This document shows, piece after piece, positions 28,493 through 38,005 of a stretch of 64,000 bases of DNA; position 1 is the stretch's first letter; each line of letters begins with the position of its first letter. The stretch covers positions 1-64,000 of the forward strand of contig CP060767.1 in NCBI GenBank assembly GCA_023205875.1, in the 5' to 3' direction. The translations under genes and the position numbers were made by a program. The notes below the pieces were generated by a model. It was not told the origin of the DNA and searched no databases. It saw only the letters and a program-made list of their open reading frames with translations. This stretch comes from Chloropicon primus. Its lineage: Eukaryota > Chlorophyta > Chloropicophyceae > Chloropicales > Chloropicaceae.

Positions 28493-30499
28493 TTACATAT
28501 CGTACACTGCGTGCATCCACTTGGGGTGCGACTTTAACGATCCCGGGTGCTGCCACTTTTGGGGGACGTCCTCTGGCCTGGCGCAGGGCTTGTTCATGAA
28601 GTAGTTGAGGAGCCCGTTCGGGCAGCGGCTGCTTGAAGGCCCCCCGGGGCATTGGGAAGCCCGGGGACACTTGAAGTAGCAAGTGTAGTTGTGCTTGAGA
28701 TGGCAGAACCCAGGGATGCTGAGGGGGGTCGGGTGGTTTGTCCCGCAGCCGCAAGTGCTGCCGGGCGGGCAGGTCGTGCAGGGGATCTGAGTCTTCGCCT
28801 CGCAGCCAGGAACGCACGGCTGGCTTATGTTGAGCAGCCCCGACCTCGCAATGTGCATCAAGTTTGCATGCTCCGCGTCGTAGTCGTGAATCTTCTCCTT
28901 CCCTTCCACCGGGACCTCGTTGTTGAAGTAGTGGTGAGCAATGGCATGCCCCGCTTGCCAATGGAAGCCGTACATGTTCACCTCCCGGCACAGCTGAATC
29001 GCGAAGAGCACCGCAAAGTAACCCCCCGTGGGCAACACGGGAATGTTGGAGGACACGTACGACGTGAAGTCCGTGTCAAAGGCGTACAGCCTGCTGTGCG
29101 GGTACCTCTTCCTGTAAATCAGGTAGCGAAACAGGCCGTTCTTGCTTTGCATCTGCTGCAGCCGTATCTCCTTCCCCTCAAAGAAACGGATGTGTTGCGT
29201 GTTGATGAATCGGAACGTCGTCTTTCTGCCGACGTGCTCCACGTAGGATATGGGGTCCGTGGTCACCACCCTCACCGTGTTCCCCCCCCTGCTTCTCACC
29301 CTCCTCTTCCTGGGCTTGATGTACGTCGGAGCCGAGTTGAACCGAATCACCGCGTTGTGGGCGTCGATCTCCTCGCCGCCTTGGTAGAGCTTGCTCAGGC
29401 CACTGCTGCCCACAATGGCGCACCTCTCGAAAACGGTGGAGTTCAGGAAGTCAAGCTCGGGCATGGACTTGAGGAGAAGAGGGGTGATCACGCTCTTCCT
29501 CTGGTTCTCGATCTTCTTGGCCCTCCCGTGCCTGAAGTTGCGGTTGTACTTTTCTCTGTCCTCCTCGATGAGGGGCGCAAAGAGGGTGTGGGTCTGCCCC
29601 CTCCGGAAGTGACCAGCCTTGGGGTTCGTCTTGATTTGGATCCCCTTGTTCTGCTTCACGTGCCTCTGGTTCAGCACAAAGTTTCCCTCGAACTTGGCCG
29701 TCAGGCCAGCTGGCAGCTCCTTGGGGTCCTTGCACTCCTCGCCCTCAAACGCAGCGACGCAGTAGCACCTCCCCTCGCGGCAGTACCCGTGGGGCCGGCA
29801 GTTCAGCCTCACCCCGCAAGACCCGTCGTCCTTCACTCCCTTGATCACATCGCTCAGGTCCAAGCTCGTTCCCTCCGATCCAGGCGACCCCCCACCTTCT
29901 TGTCCAATCCCCTCCTCCTCCTCCTCGCCGTTCTCGCTCTCCCCGGTCTCTATGTCGTCCAGCCGCACCTCGTCCTCGTCGTCCACAGTGGACGCCTCCG
30001 CTTCCTTCGAGGCTCTTCCCCCTCCTTGCTGGAGCTGGCCGCCCGTCTCGACCACATCCTCCTCGCTTCCCTCGAACTCGATCTCCACCGAAGGTATCCG
30101 GTGCTTCACGTTCTCCGCGTAGCTCGTTATCGCTTGCTGGGCCTGGTCACGCCAAGCGCTGATGGTTTTGGCCTTGCCCTGCTCCTGTTCCAGGAAGCTC
30201 GAGTGGCCTCCGTGCGAGGTTATGATGCTCAGGCAACCGAACAGGGCCATCGCGAAGGCGAACAAGGGAAGAAAAAGCCGTCGCCTTCCAGACAAGAGTC
30301 CCCCCCTACCAGACTTCTTACTCTGGTTCTTCGAAGGAGGCACCCGAAGGGGGGGTGGACTCACGTTGTCCAGCGCCAAGTCCGCGTCTTGCCTCAACTG
30401 GTTCAAGCGTGCTATGGCGGAGTGTCCATTGAAAGGGCTCCCGTGCCCCCCCCGGTACTCCGGACCCTTCGACCCCGTACCTCCACTGTGAGGTACCAT
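28493..30499 (-). CDS. GT29 sialyltransferase-like type II membrane protein with EGF-like module
   Basis: A 668-residue protein from ATG at 30499. It has a cytoplasmic N-terminus, one membrane segment (LFLPLFAFAMALFGCLSII, about 77-95), an acidic stem, and an EGF-like cysteine module (CGVRLNCRPHGYCREGRCYC, about 225-260). The GT29 catalytic region has sialylmotif L near residue 360 (CAIVGSSGL, DAHNAVIRFNSAPT), motif S near 490 (PTGGYFAVLFAIQLC) and the HDYDAEHANL motif near 540. A Cys-rich C-terminal tail (CVPGCEAKTQIPCTTC and onward) follows. GT29 enzymes are Golgi transferases. In plants and algae, which lack conventional sialic acid, donors are uncertain (Kdo-like sugars have been proposed), so no substrate is assigned. 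Confidence 0.88.
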   Translation of the reverse strand: MVPHSGGTGSKGPEYRGGHGSPFNGHSAIARLNQLRQDADLALDNVSPPPLRVPPSKNQSKKSGRGGLLSGRRRLFLPLFAFAMALFGCLSIITSHGGHSSFLEQEQGKAKTISAWRDQAQQAITSYAENVKHRIPSVEIEFEGSEEDVVETGGQLQQGGGRASKEAEASTVDDEDEVRLDDIETGESENGEEEEEGIGQEGGGSPGSEGTSLDLSDVIKGVKDDGSCGVRLNCRPHGYCREGRCYCVAAFEGEECKDPKELPAGLTAKFEGNFVLNQRHVKQNKGIQIKTNPKAGHFRRGQTHTLFAPLIEEDREKYNRNFRHGRAKKIENQRKSVITPLLLKSMPELDFLNSTVFERCAIVGSSGLSKLYQGGEEIDAHNAVIRFNSAPTYIKPRKRRVRSRGGNTVRVVTTDPISYVEHVGRKTTFRFINTQHIRFFEGKEIRLQQMQSKNGLFRYLIYRKRYPHSRLYAFDTDFTSYVSSNIPVLPTGGYFAVLFAIQLCREVNMYGFHWQAGHAIAHHYFNNEVPVEGKEKIHDYDAEHANLMHIARSGLLNISQPCVPGCEAKTQIPCTTCPPGSTCGCGTNHPTPLSIPGFCHLKHNYTCYFKCPRASQCPGGPSSSRCPNGLLNYFMNKPCARPEDVPQKWQHPGSLKSHPKWMHAVYDM

Positions 30500-30822
30500 G
30501 GCGCCTCACCGCCCACCACGACACACAAAGATGGATCAATCCAGGATCGTAGAATCCTGGCCTGGTCTGCTGATCCAGGGGGATGGAGGGGGAAGGATTG
30601 GACAAGCTTTGGAGGAACAGCAGCAGGGGAGGGCGTGGGAACTGCGCTGGCCGTGAGTCATGGGATCTTCCCGTACGCACACAACATCAACATCATCATC
30701 ATCATCAACATCGCAGAGGTTTGGTTTGGTTTGGTTTGGGTTGGATTTGGTTCGTGCAGCAAAAGTAACCGAAAAATGAATGATGTGATTACATTGGGCG
30801 CTGGATGATTATTTTACGTTAC
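30500..30822. other. Intergenic region, GT29 promoter side
   Basis: The 5' flank of GT29 and the 3' flank of the starch synthase, both minus strand. It contains a CATCAT run (30689-30708), a TTTGG pentamer run (30719-30738) and an AT-rich end. No gene was seen. Confidence 0.55.
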
Positions 30823-32652
30823 CTAAACCTTGACTACTGGAGTGCTGACGCTCTCCTTCTTCTCCGTGGCTTCGACGGACATGCTCTTCATCTCCTCGAT
30901 CACAGCCTCCCACTTCTTGGCTGGTTCCGCCCAACTGAGGTCCTGAGAGATGCACTTTCTCGACATGGACGCGTAGACCTCACTCCCGTAGGTCTCCACC
31001 GCTCGGGCCACCGTGGTGGCGACCGCCGAGGCATCCTCCTCGGTGAGCTCGTCCGCGTCCAGGGCACCGATGTGGAACCCGGTGACGCCCTCCTTGACGG
31101 TGTCCACAAGACCTCCAGTGGACGACACGATGGGGACGCTGCCGTAAGTCATGGCCTGCAACTGGATGAGCCCGCAAGGCTCGAACCTGGATGGGATGGC
31201 AAGGAAATCGGAGCCTGCGAAGATGAGGTGGGCCAGGGGGGTGGAGAACTTGACCACACCCTTGACGTTCTCGGGGAACTCGACATCGAGGTTCTTGACC
31301 AGTTTTTCGAATTTCTTCTTTCCGGTTCCAAGGACAACGACCTGGCACTTGCACCTCTCCTGGATCTCTGGAATGGCCTTGAGGAGGATGTCCACGCCCT
31401 TCTGCTCCTCCAGCCTTCCGATGAAGCCCATGAGAGGGATGGTCGCGTCGACCTCGAGCCCCAGCTCGGCCTGCAGAGCCTCCTTGGCAGCCGCCTTTCC
31501 CTCGGCGACGCTGTTTGGACCGTACTTGACCGGGATGTACTTGTCCTTGACCGGGTTGAAGTCGTTGTTGTCCATCCCGTTGACGATGCCCTCGATGCCG
31601 CCCGCGGCCTCGATGATCTTGTCCAGCTCAACCCCCTTGGAGGCGTCGGCGACGACCTCCTCCGCGTAGTTGGGGGACACCGTGATGTTCCTGTCGGCGG
31701 CGTAGAATCCGGCTTGCATCCAGTTGAGCTTCCCGTAGGTCGTCCCGAGCTCCGAGGCATCCTCCAGCTTCTCGGACTCGTCGGCCGGGGTGAGCTCCGA
31801 GTAGACCTTGTTGTACCCGTCCTCGAACGCGAAGAGCTCCTTGGACGACTCTGGGAGCCCCAAGGTGTCCCAGGTGTCCTCCCAGAACCTGCCCTGGAAG
31901 GCGATGTTGTGCACGCAGAAGGCGCACTTGGCGTCCGCGAACTGCCCGCTCGGCTTGTACACGTCCCTGAGGAGGACCGGCACGAGGGCAGAGTGCCAGT
32001 CGTTGGCGACGAAGGTGACGTTCTCCCCGTAGGAGAAGGGCAAGCAGCGCGCGGCCTCGATGGCGGCCTCGCAGAACATCCTGAACCTCTTCGAGTTGTC
32101 GATGAAGTCAGCCCCGGACTTGAGGCCGTACAGCTTGCTCCCGGTCTTGCCCCAGACCTTGGCGAGGAAGCAAGGGTGGTCCACGAACACGCGGTCCACG
32201 CCCTTCTTCTTGCTGTGGAAGAACCCCACCTTCTCCCCCATGATCTCCAGCACCACGCTCGTGTCCCAAGCGTCGCTGTACTGGTCGTACCTCGGCGCCA
32301 CGGTCATCACCCTGTGCCCCCTCTTCGCGAGCTCCACGGGAAGGCCGCCCACCACGTCCCCGAGCCCCCCCGTCTTGCTCCATGGAGCGACTTCGGCGGC
32401 CACGAACACGATGTCCTGCGGCGTGTGAGGGAGCTCCACGAGGGGCTTATCCGGAGCGGCAGCAGCCGCGGCAGCCGCTGCGACCTTCTCCGCCCTCGCC
32501 ACCACCACCGCCCTCGTGCCACCACCACCAACCTTCCTCCGAGCTCGGAGATCATCCACACCACCACGACAACGGATGATGTTTTTCACATCCCTCCTCG
32601 TCGTCGTCGTCGTCACCTGGCTCCTCGCCGCGGCCTTGGTCATCATCGTCAT
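30823..32652 (-). CDS. GBSS1: Starch synthase, granule-bound type (GT5)
   Basis: A 609-residue protein from ATG at 32652 (MTMMTKAAARSQ), the first in-frame ATG. An Ala/Thr/Arg-rich plastid transit peptide of about 65 residues leads into the GT5 catalytic core: VAAEVAPWSKTGGLGDVVGG (ADP-glucose-binding KTGGL at about residue 95), FVANDWHSALVPVLL, MGFIGRLEEQKG and STGGLVDTVKEGVTGFHIG (about 509). The last two and the compact N-terminus favour GBSSI over soluble starch synthases. GBSSI extends amylose from ADP-glucose inside starch granules. Acidic repeats upstream of the start come from a GAC run and are not counted as protein. Confidence 0.94.
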   Translation of the reverse strand: MTMMTKAAARSQVTTTTTRRDVKNIIRCRGGVDDLRARRKVGGGGTRAVVVARAEKVAAAAAAAAAPDKPLVELPHTPQDIVFVAAEVAPWSKTGGLGDVVGGLPVELAKRGHRVMTVAPRYDQYSDAWDTSVVLEIMGEKVGFFHSKKKGVDRVFVDHPCFLAKVWGKTGSKLYGLKSGADFIDNSKRFRMFCEAAIEAARCLPFSYGENVTFVANDWHSALVPVLLRDVYKPSGQFADAKCAFCVHNIAFQGRFWEDTWDTLGLPESSKELFAFEDGYNKVYSELTPADESEKLEDASELGTTYGKLNWMQAGFYAADRNITVSPNYAEEVVADASKGVELDKIIEAAGGIEGIVNGMDNNDFNPVKDKYIPVKYGPNSVAEGKAAAKEALQAELGLEVDATIPLMGFIGRLEEQKGVDILLKAIPEIQERCKCQVVVLGTGKKKFEKLVKNLDVEFPENVKGVVKFSTPLAHLIFAGSDFLAIPSRFEPCGLIQLQAMTYGSVPIVSSTGGLVDTVKEGVTGFHIGALDADELTEEDASAVATTVARAVETYGSEVYASMSRKCISQDLSWAEPAKKWEAVIEEMKSMSVEATEKKESVSTPVVKV

Positions 32653-32691
32653 CGCGAGCGGCGACCGGTACCCCTTCTCCTCCTCGTCGTC

Positions 32692-32726
<35 letters not shown>

Positions 32727-33440
32727 GATCGTTCTGATGATCTCCGCTTTGAACCAATCGTGAGGCTGAGGAGCTTCGACAGCAAGATCCAGCTGGATCT
32801 GGAAATATCTAACCTAAATCTTGGAAGGACGACGATGCCATGACCATGACGACGACGGTAGTGCACCTTTGAAAGGAAAGACAATCTCTTTGGTGATGAC
32901 TTGGACCTGCCGCACCCTCCTCACTCCGAGGCCTTTGTCTTGGTGGACAGAGGAGGTGCTATCCAGGCTCGGGCCCCAGCGACGGTGTGTGACTGGACAC
33001 CGAGGCGTGTAACGAGCACAACCGTGGGATGGAATCAATCGATCAATCACACGCTCTCCTGATCCAAATCACACACACACTCACACTCACACTCACACTC
33101 ACACGCACGCACACACGCACACATGCTCTCCTCTCTACCTCATCAGATGGAGGTGATGATGGTTCGTTTCATCAACTCGCTCGGAAAAGGGAAAAGGGAG
33201 GAAGTCCGTTTCGCCCCCCCCCCCAACAAGAATACGCCACAAATACCAAATAGGTGCGTGGCTGTCGATCTTGGCACTGGCCCAGCCACTGGAAGCAGGT
33301 ATTGACGTGACATTAAGTATTGGTTACACGGGGTCGCACGAGAGCAGCAGCTCTCTCTCTCTCTTCTCTCATGCTCATGCGATGAGGATTGATCCATCCA
33401 TCCATCCATGTGCACGCACCGCACGGCACGGCACCCGGCG
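32653..33440. other. Intergenic region with CAC repeats
   Basis: The 5' flank of the starch synthase (GTC triplet run 32685-32727) and the 3' flank of the YlmG gene, both minus strand. A CACACT/CACACG dinucleotide-like run spans 33069-33122, and there is a C9-10 homopolymer at about 33215 and an ATCC run at 33392-33408. At 788 bases it could hold a small non-coding RNA, but I see no supporting structure. Confidence 0.5.
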
Positions 33441-34016
33441 TCAGGCGTACCTCCTGAGGAAGTTGATGAGGAAGATGACCAGGATGCCGCTGATGTCCAC
33501 CAGGGAGTTGCCCAGCCGAAGCGGCGGGATGAGCTGCCTGAAGGGCTGAAACACCGGCTCCGTGATTTGCCTCGCCAGGTTCACCACGGGGTCCAGGAGG
33601 GGCGGCAGGTTCGGGAACCAGGACGTCAAGATGCGAACCAGGACAGCGACGTAGAACACGTCCAAAACGGTGCCGAACAGGCTCGCCTGCAGGGCAATGG
33701 CCGCCGGGGCCGCCGTCCTCGCCGCCGCCCCTCCAACACACCCAGGGCGTCCTCCAACGTCCTCCCTCTCCTGCCCCTCCCCCCGCCCACCCACGGCGTC
33801 CGGATACTTGGCGAGCGCCTCCTCGAGGGACTCGGAGCGCCACGACCACCACTTTGCCTCCGCTCCTGTGCCACTTGGACCTAGGCCCAAGGCCCCGAGT
33901 CTCGTTGTCGCATCCCCCGCCGTCCTACGCTTGCCTTGTCGCCTCCGCAACGCTTCCCCACGCGGCACCGCCGCCAACGTCACACCCCTCACCCTCACCC
34001 TCGCCCCCGCCTTCAT
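33441..34016 (-). CDS. YLMG1: YlmG/YggT-family plastid membrane protein
   Basis: A 191-residue protein from ATG at 34016 (MKAGARVRVRG). An Arg/Ala-rich transit-like N-terminus is followed by two membrane helices (LFGTVLDVFYVAVLVRILTS and VDISGILVIFLINFL). Between them lies the family signature: WFPNLPPLLDPVVNLARQIT, then EPVFQPFRQLIPP. YlmG1 in plant plastids affects nucleoid distribution and thylakoid-complex assembly, and the bacterial relatives lie in division clusters. The C-terminus ends in RRYA just after the second helix, normal for the family. No ATG lies further upstream in the frame. Confidence 0.87.
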   Translation of the reverse strand: MKAGARVRVRGVTLAAVPRGEALRRRQGKRRTAGDATTRLGALGLGPSGTGAEAKWWSWRSESLEEALAKYPDAVGGRGEGQEREDVGGRPGCVGGAAARTAAPAAIALQASLFGTVLDVFYVAVLVRILTSWFPNLPPLLDPVVNLARQITEPVFQPFRQLIPPLRLGNSLVDISGILVIFLINFLRRYA

Positions 34017-34345
34017 GCCTCTCCCTGCCTCCACCCTGGCCTCTCTCTCTCTCTCTCTCTCTCCCTCGAGCGAGAGCTTCCCCACCCGAACGCACGTCCG
34101 ACGTTTGCTTCGAGCGACGCAGCAAGAGCGCCCTCCTCCCCCTTGGCCTCTCCCTCACTCCCTCCTGGTCCCTTGGCGCTCTCACGAGAGCCTCTCTCAC
34201 CGCTTTGCTCGTACAACTGGATAAGGCTGCGCTCTGGCGTTAACTCACTCCAGTGGAGGGATTGAGTCCTCTGTTCCGCTCCGAGGGCTGGGAGGACAGG
34301 ACAGGGGGAAGGCAAAGCAATCTACCTCAACCAAAACACCTTTGG
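34017..34345. other. Divergent promoter region, YlmG and PGLP
   Basis: A 329-base spacer between two plastid-protein genes. It has a CT dinucleotide run (34041-34063). A frame continuing upstream of the YlmG ATG is Arg/Glu filler created by that run. No further gene was seen. Confidence 0.55.
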
Positions 34346-35386
34346 ATGGATTGGACGGAAGCCTCACTCCCTCGCTCTCGCCGCGATACGCTTGCAGGTT
34401 CGCCAGCGATGAGGATGAGGATGAGGATGAGGTGCAGGTGGCAGGGGGTGCGAGGTCGTGGTGGAAGGGTTGCCACCACGAGGGCGAAGAGGGTGGAGGT
34501 CTCGACGCAGGGAGAGGTGTCGAGGTCTCTACAGGACATCGAAGCGGTCATCTTCGACTGTGACGGAGTCATCTGGAGGGGGATGACGGCGATTGCTGGG
34601 GCAGCCGAGGCCATCCGAGGGCTCGAAAGGAAGGGGAAGCGGGTGATGTACCTGACAAACAACAGCACGAAATCTCGTGAGCAGTGTGCGGCCAAGCTGG
34701 GCCACTTTGATGTCAAAGCCGACAAGAGCCAGGTGATCTGCAGCTCCTCCTCGGCGGCAAGGTATCTGGACAGCATCGGCTTTGATCGGGAGTCCCTCAA
34801 GGTTCTCGTCGTGGGTCAGGAGGGCATCACGATAGAGCTCCAGGAGGCGGGGTACGAGGTGGTTCCCTGCTCGGAGGCCACCCCCTCGTCGGAGGCCAAG
34901 TGCACGATCGGTGAGTTTGAGGAAATCACCATCGATGAAAAGGTAGGTGCTCTGGTGGTAGGGGTCGACGACTCCTTCTCGTACAGCAAGCTCTGCGTCG
35001 CGTCCTTGTACCTTTCCCAGGTCGAGGGTTGTGTCTTTGTTGCCACCAATCGGGATGTTGGCGACCGCGTGGGGGACGATGGGAGGCGCATCCCGGGCGC
35101 TGGTCCAGTGGTGGCCGCGGTGGAAACGGCCAGTGGCAGGAAAGCCACAAACGTGGGCAAGGGGGGGAGTTGGCTTCTGCCTCACCTCCTGGAAACAATG
35201 CAACTCGACGCGGGCAAGACTTGCATTGTGGGGGACAGGATCGACACCGACATCGCGCTGGGAAAGGAGAGCGGCATGCTCACCATACTGCCTCTCACCG
35301 GAGTCACCGACGAAGCTGACCTCGAGGCGTGTCCGGAAGAAAGCTACCCCGACCTCGTCGTGGAATCAATCGCTACCCTCCTATGA
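34346..35386 (+). CDS. PGLP1: Phosphoglycolate phosphatase, plastid (HAD, NagD-like)
   Basis: A 346-residue protein from ATG at 34346. The transit region includes a Met-Arg run (MRMRMRMRC), so a start at 34409 is also possible. The HAD core is clear: nucleophile motif VIFDCDGVIW (Asp about 70), LTNNSTKSREQ, VVGQEGI, a NagD-type cap with GALVVGVDDSFSY, and the Mg-binding motif VGDRIDTDIALGKESGM. It hydrolyses 2-phosphoglycolate made by Rubisco oxygenation, the first step of photorespiration. p-Nitrophenyl-phosphatase or pyridoxal-phosphate phosphatase paralogues have the same fold, so the substrate rests on family resemblance and the plastid leader. It ends 51 bases from the convergent profilin-like gene. 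Confidence 0.9.
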   Translation: MDWTEASLPRSRRDTLAGSPAMRMRMRMRCRWQGVRGRGGRVATTRAKRVEVSTQGEVSRSLQDIEAVIFDCDGVIWRGMTAIAGAAEAIRGLERKGKRVMYLTNNSTKSREQCAAKLGHFDVKADKSQVICSSSSAARYLDSIGFDRESLKVLVVGQEGITIELQEAGYEVVPCSEATPSSEAKCTIGEFEEITIDEKVGALVVGVDDSFSYSKLCVASLYLSQVEGCVFVATNRDVGDRVGDDGRRIPGAGPVVAAVETASGRKATNVGKGGSWLLPHLLETMQLDAGKTCIVGDRIDTDIALGKESGMLTILPLTGVTDEADLEACPEESYPDLVVESIATLL

Positions 35387-35437
35387 TCTCATCTATAGAT
35401 TACCTTTTACATTACAGCAGATTTCTCTCTCGCCCTC

Positions 35438-35887
35438 CTAGTCCAGCGCCATCGCTTCAGCCCTCTGAGCATTCCCAAGGTAGTGGTGACAAAACTGAGC
35501 AACTCGTTGCGACGACCGAGAGTCGTCATCCCGGTAAATGGCAATCACAATCATGGTCTGGTTCGTGCGGACGAGGAGCCCGCCCCCCTGAGCCAGTGAA
35601 CGGAGCACCCACTCCTGGTAATCCACATGGGTCGCGATGAACGGCACGTCGTTCAACTTGACGACGCCCTTGTGCAACTCCTTCGACTCGATCAGCTGCA
35701 GGATGTTGGCCAGCTCTGAGGTCTTGGCTTTCCACACTCCGCAGGTCGTCCACAATAACCGCTTGACGTCCGCCTTTGTGATGGCTTGGCCTGGCGGAGG
35801 ACGCTGCAAGACAGCCATCCCTTCTATTACCTTCCCCGCACCCACGTTCTTCTTCACCCACTCCTTCCAGGCAAACTGGTGATCCAT
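35438..35887 (-). CDS. Profilin-like protein, divergent
   Basis: A 149-residue protein from ATG at 35887, slightly longer than typical profilin (about 130). N-terminal helix FAWKEWVKKNV, then GVWKAK, a mid strand region (VVKLNDVPFIATHVD) and GGGLLVRTNQTMIVIAIYRDDD, which matches the profilin pattern GGI.I.KTNQAL..G.Y. A C-terminal helix (VAQFCHHYLGNA) follows. Profilins bind actin monomers and poly-Pro and set the pool for filament growth. It is divergent from known sequences, so actin binding is inferred from fold-level resemblance only. It is intronless and minus strand, and DEG9-like lies upstream on the same strand. Confidence 0.6.
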   Translation of the reverse strand: MDHQFAWKEWVKKNVGAGKVIEGMAVLQRPPPGQAITKADVKRLLWTTCGVWKAKTSELANILQLIESKELHKGVVKLNDVPFIATHVDYQEWVLRSLAQGGGLLVRTNQTMIVIAIYRDDDSRSSQRVAQFCHHYLGNAQRAEAMALD

Positions 35888-36322
35888 CCTTTGCTCCTTC
35901 CTTTCCCTCGCCAGGAATCAAGCAATCTCGTTCAGACGGCGGGTCAATCCTTCGCCGATGCCGTCAACCAAGGTACCAATGGAAAGATCTCGAGATGTAA
36001 TTTCGTGTGGTGCCCTCGCCGCGCGCTTCCTCTCCCGCCCTCGTCGTCAAAACCCTCGCTGATTGCGTTCCACCCCTCCACCTTGGTCGCAGCGTTGTCT
36101 GGATGGATGCAGGCCTGATGGCGGGCGGGATGGAGGGGGTGAATGGTGGTGGGTGAGGGGAGGGAAGGCAACAGGGGGAGGGAGGGAGGGAGGGAGGGAG
36201 GGAGGCATTGTCTCTTGCCCTTTGCAATGAAATACCTCACTCGCTCACTTTTCTTGCCCTAGACAGAGAGGATGGATGGATGGATGGATGGATGGATGGA
36301 TACAAAGGCGAGTCGATTGAAA
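35888..36322. other. Intergenic region with GGGA and ATGG runs
   Basis: The 5' flank of the profilin-like gene and the 3' flank of the DEG9-like gene. A GGGA run lies at 36177-36204 and a GGAT tetranucleotide run at 36268-36302. A GTACCAATGG segment and a potential splice-like AG/GT near 35975 raise a small chance of an upstream exon for the profilin-like gene. None is needed for the start. Confidence 0.5.
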
Positions 36323-38005
36323 TCAGGCAATGTCGAAATTAGAGGGGGCAGGGATACTGTGTTGCTTCATGATTTCTTCCGTGGCTTGCGCCACGACCTT
36401 CCTCTCCAGAACAAGGAGCTCCTTGTAGTGCTCGCCGACCTCAAACTCCAAAAAGTCGCTGTCGCACGCATCCACGAGCCGTGCGAGCTCCTTCAGGTTC
36501 CTTACCGGCTGTCCGTTGAAAGACTGGACTGTAAGGTTGGAAAATTCATCCGGCTCATACCCCGTCGTGGCCTCACTCGCCAGGATCTGGCTCAGGACCA
36601 CGACCTGCTGGTCCTCGTGCTCTGCCATGGAGTACATCGAACTCAGGAGTCTAACCGGGGAGTTCCTCTCAAAGTCGTCGCCAAACTCGCTGCGGAGGTA
36701 AAGGACCGTCACCGCAGTGAACACGAGCCCCCCCACCACGAGGTAGGGTGGGTCATCATCCATGCCCAGGGGAATTTTCCGCGTAACCCCGCCGAGCTTC
36801 AGGGTCAGGTCGAGCGACTCCCCATTCCTGAGAACTTTGACCTTGGCCTCGTCCCCGATGAATTTCTGACTGATGAGGTGGCCGAAAGCGATCCTCTCGC
36901 CCTTCCTGAACGGGACGGTCCCGTCGCAAGCGATCTCCGTCCCCTCGAACTCGAGCAAGACGTCCCCCTTCTCCAGGACGCCGTGCGAGCAGCTCGTCGG
37001 CTCGATCGCTCGGATCATGATGCCCTTGTGGTCCCTCTCCAGCCCGTGCTTGGCCCGCAGCGCATCGCTCTCGATTTTTTGAAAGTAGACGCCGATGACG
37101 GGGAAGCCTGGCCTGACCGAGTCCCTCGTCCTCGCGTACTCGGCCAAAAAGTGCGCCACGACCGGCGTAGGAATGATCCAACCAATATTCTCCGCATCGG
37201 CGGCGTCGTAGGACTGGAAGGCGATCCCGCAGCACCTCCCGTTCCTGTCGAACACGGGGCCGCCGCTGTTGCCGCTGTTGATGGCCGCATCAATCTGGAT
37301 CCCAAGGAGCTCCCTGCTCCCGTGGACGTAGCTCGTCGTCTCGCATCGGCTCACGACCCCGGACGTGACGCTGATAGTCTCCCCCCCCACGGGGTAGCCA
37401 ACCACCACGGCTTCGTCCTGCAGCCGGGGCAAGGGACCGAACTCAAGAGGAGTAATGTCCTTCCAGAAATCCTCGTCGTCTACCGTCATCAGAGCCATAT
37501 CTCCCTCTCTGCACGTGCAGAGGACCTTGGCGGTGTACTTCCTGTCGTCGCCGCGCTTCTTCACCTTCACCACGGTGCTAAACGCGACGCTGTGGGCGTT
37601 CGTGAGCAGCCAGCCCTTTCCCTTGCCAGAGGGGGACTCGATGACAAATCCCGTTGAGTATGAAGAGTATTGCCTCGAGCGTTGCCACGGCATGCTGAAC
37701 GACGGCTCCGAGTGGAGGCAGTAAACCTTCACAACAGCGTCGAGGAGCTTGCTGCTCATCTCTTCCCTCTGGCCCGGGGTCTCCACGAGATCGTTAATCT
37801 GGTCGGCCCAAACCTCCCAGTCCTCCACCTTCTGGCCCACCGCCGCCTGGCACCGCGGCCCCCTCGTCCTCCTCGGGTCCTCGCAACGCCTCCTCTGCGG
37901 TGCACCCACCCTTTGCCCACTCTTCCTCCACCTGATCCTCCCCACGTCCGTCCTCCCCTCCCCGGCGCCTCTCCCCGTCGCCTGCCTCCTCCCGAGCCCC
38001 TTCAT
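36323..38005 (-). CDS. Deg/HtrA serine protease with PDZ domains, DEG9/DEG10-like
   Basis: A 560-residue protein from ATG at 38005. After an Arg-rich, disordered N-terminus comes a trypsin-like domain with His in LLTNAHSVAF (about 137), Asp in CREGDMALMTVD (about 169) and Ser in AAINSGNSGGPVF (about 245). A PDZ domain follows (about 330-425, GIMIRAIEPTS, LEKGDVLLEFEGTEI), and a C-terminal region (YEPDEFSNLTVQSFNGQPV, NLKELARLVDAC) of the kind seen in plant DEG9/DEG10. Plant DEG9 is nuclear and DEG10 mitochondrial. The N-terminus here does not settle location. All catalytic residues are intact, so it is probably an active ATP-independent protease. Confidence 0.92.
   Translation of the reverse strand: MKGLGRRQATGRGAGEGRTDVGRIRWRKSGQRVGAPQRRRCEDPRRTRGPRCQAAVGQKVEDWEVWADQINDLVETPGQREEMSSKLLDAVVKVYCLHSEPSFSMPWQRSRQYSSYSTGFVIESPSGKGKGWLLTNAHSVAFSTVVKVKKRGDDRKYTAKVLCTCREGDMALMTVDDEDFWKDITPLEFGPLPRLQDEAVVVGYPVGGETISVTSGVVSRCETTSYVHGSRELLGIQIDAAINSGNSGGPVFDRNGRCCGIAFQSYDAADAENIGWIIPTPVVAHFLAEYARTRDSVRPGFPVIGVYFQKIESDALRAKHGLERDHKGIMIRAIEPTSCSHGVLEKGDVLLEFEGTEIACDGTVPFRKGERIAFGHLISQKFIGDEAKVKVLRNGESLDLTLKLGGVTRKIPLGMDDDPPYLVVGGLVFTAVTVLYLRSEFGDDFERNSPVRLLSSMYSMAEHEDQQVVVLSQILASEATTGYEPDEFSNLTVQSFNGQPVRNLKELARLVDACDSDFLEFEVGEHYKELLVLERKVVAQATEEIMKQHSIPAPSNFDIA

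Noticed and set aside
28652-30808. 718-residue plus-strand open frame antisense to the GT29 gene
   Set aside because: Low-complexity composition and no motif. The minus-strand frame has clear sialylmotifs, a membrane segment and an EGF-like module.
30805-32763. 652-residue plus-strand open frame antisense to the starch synthase
   Set aside because: The minus strand encodes an unmistakable GT5 enzyme. The antisense frame has no recognisable features.
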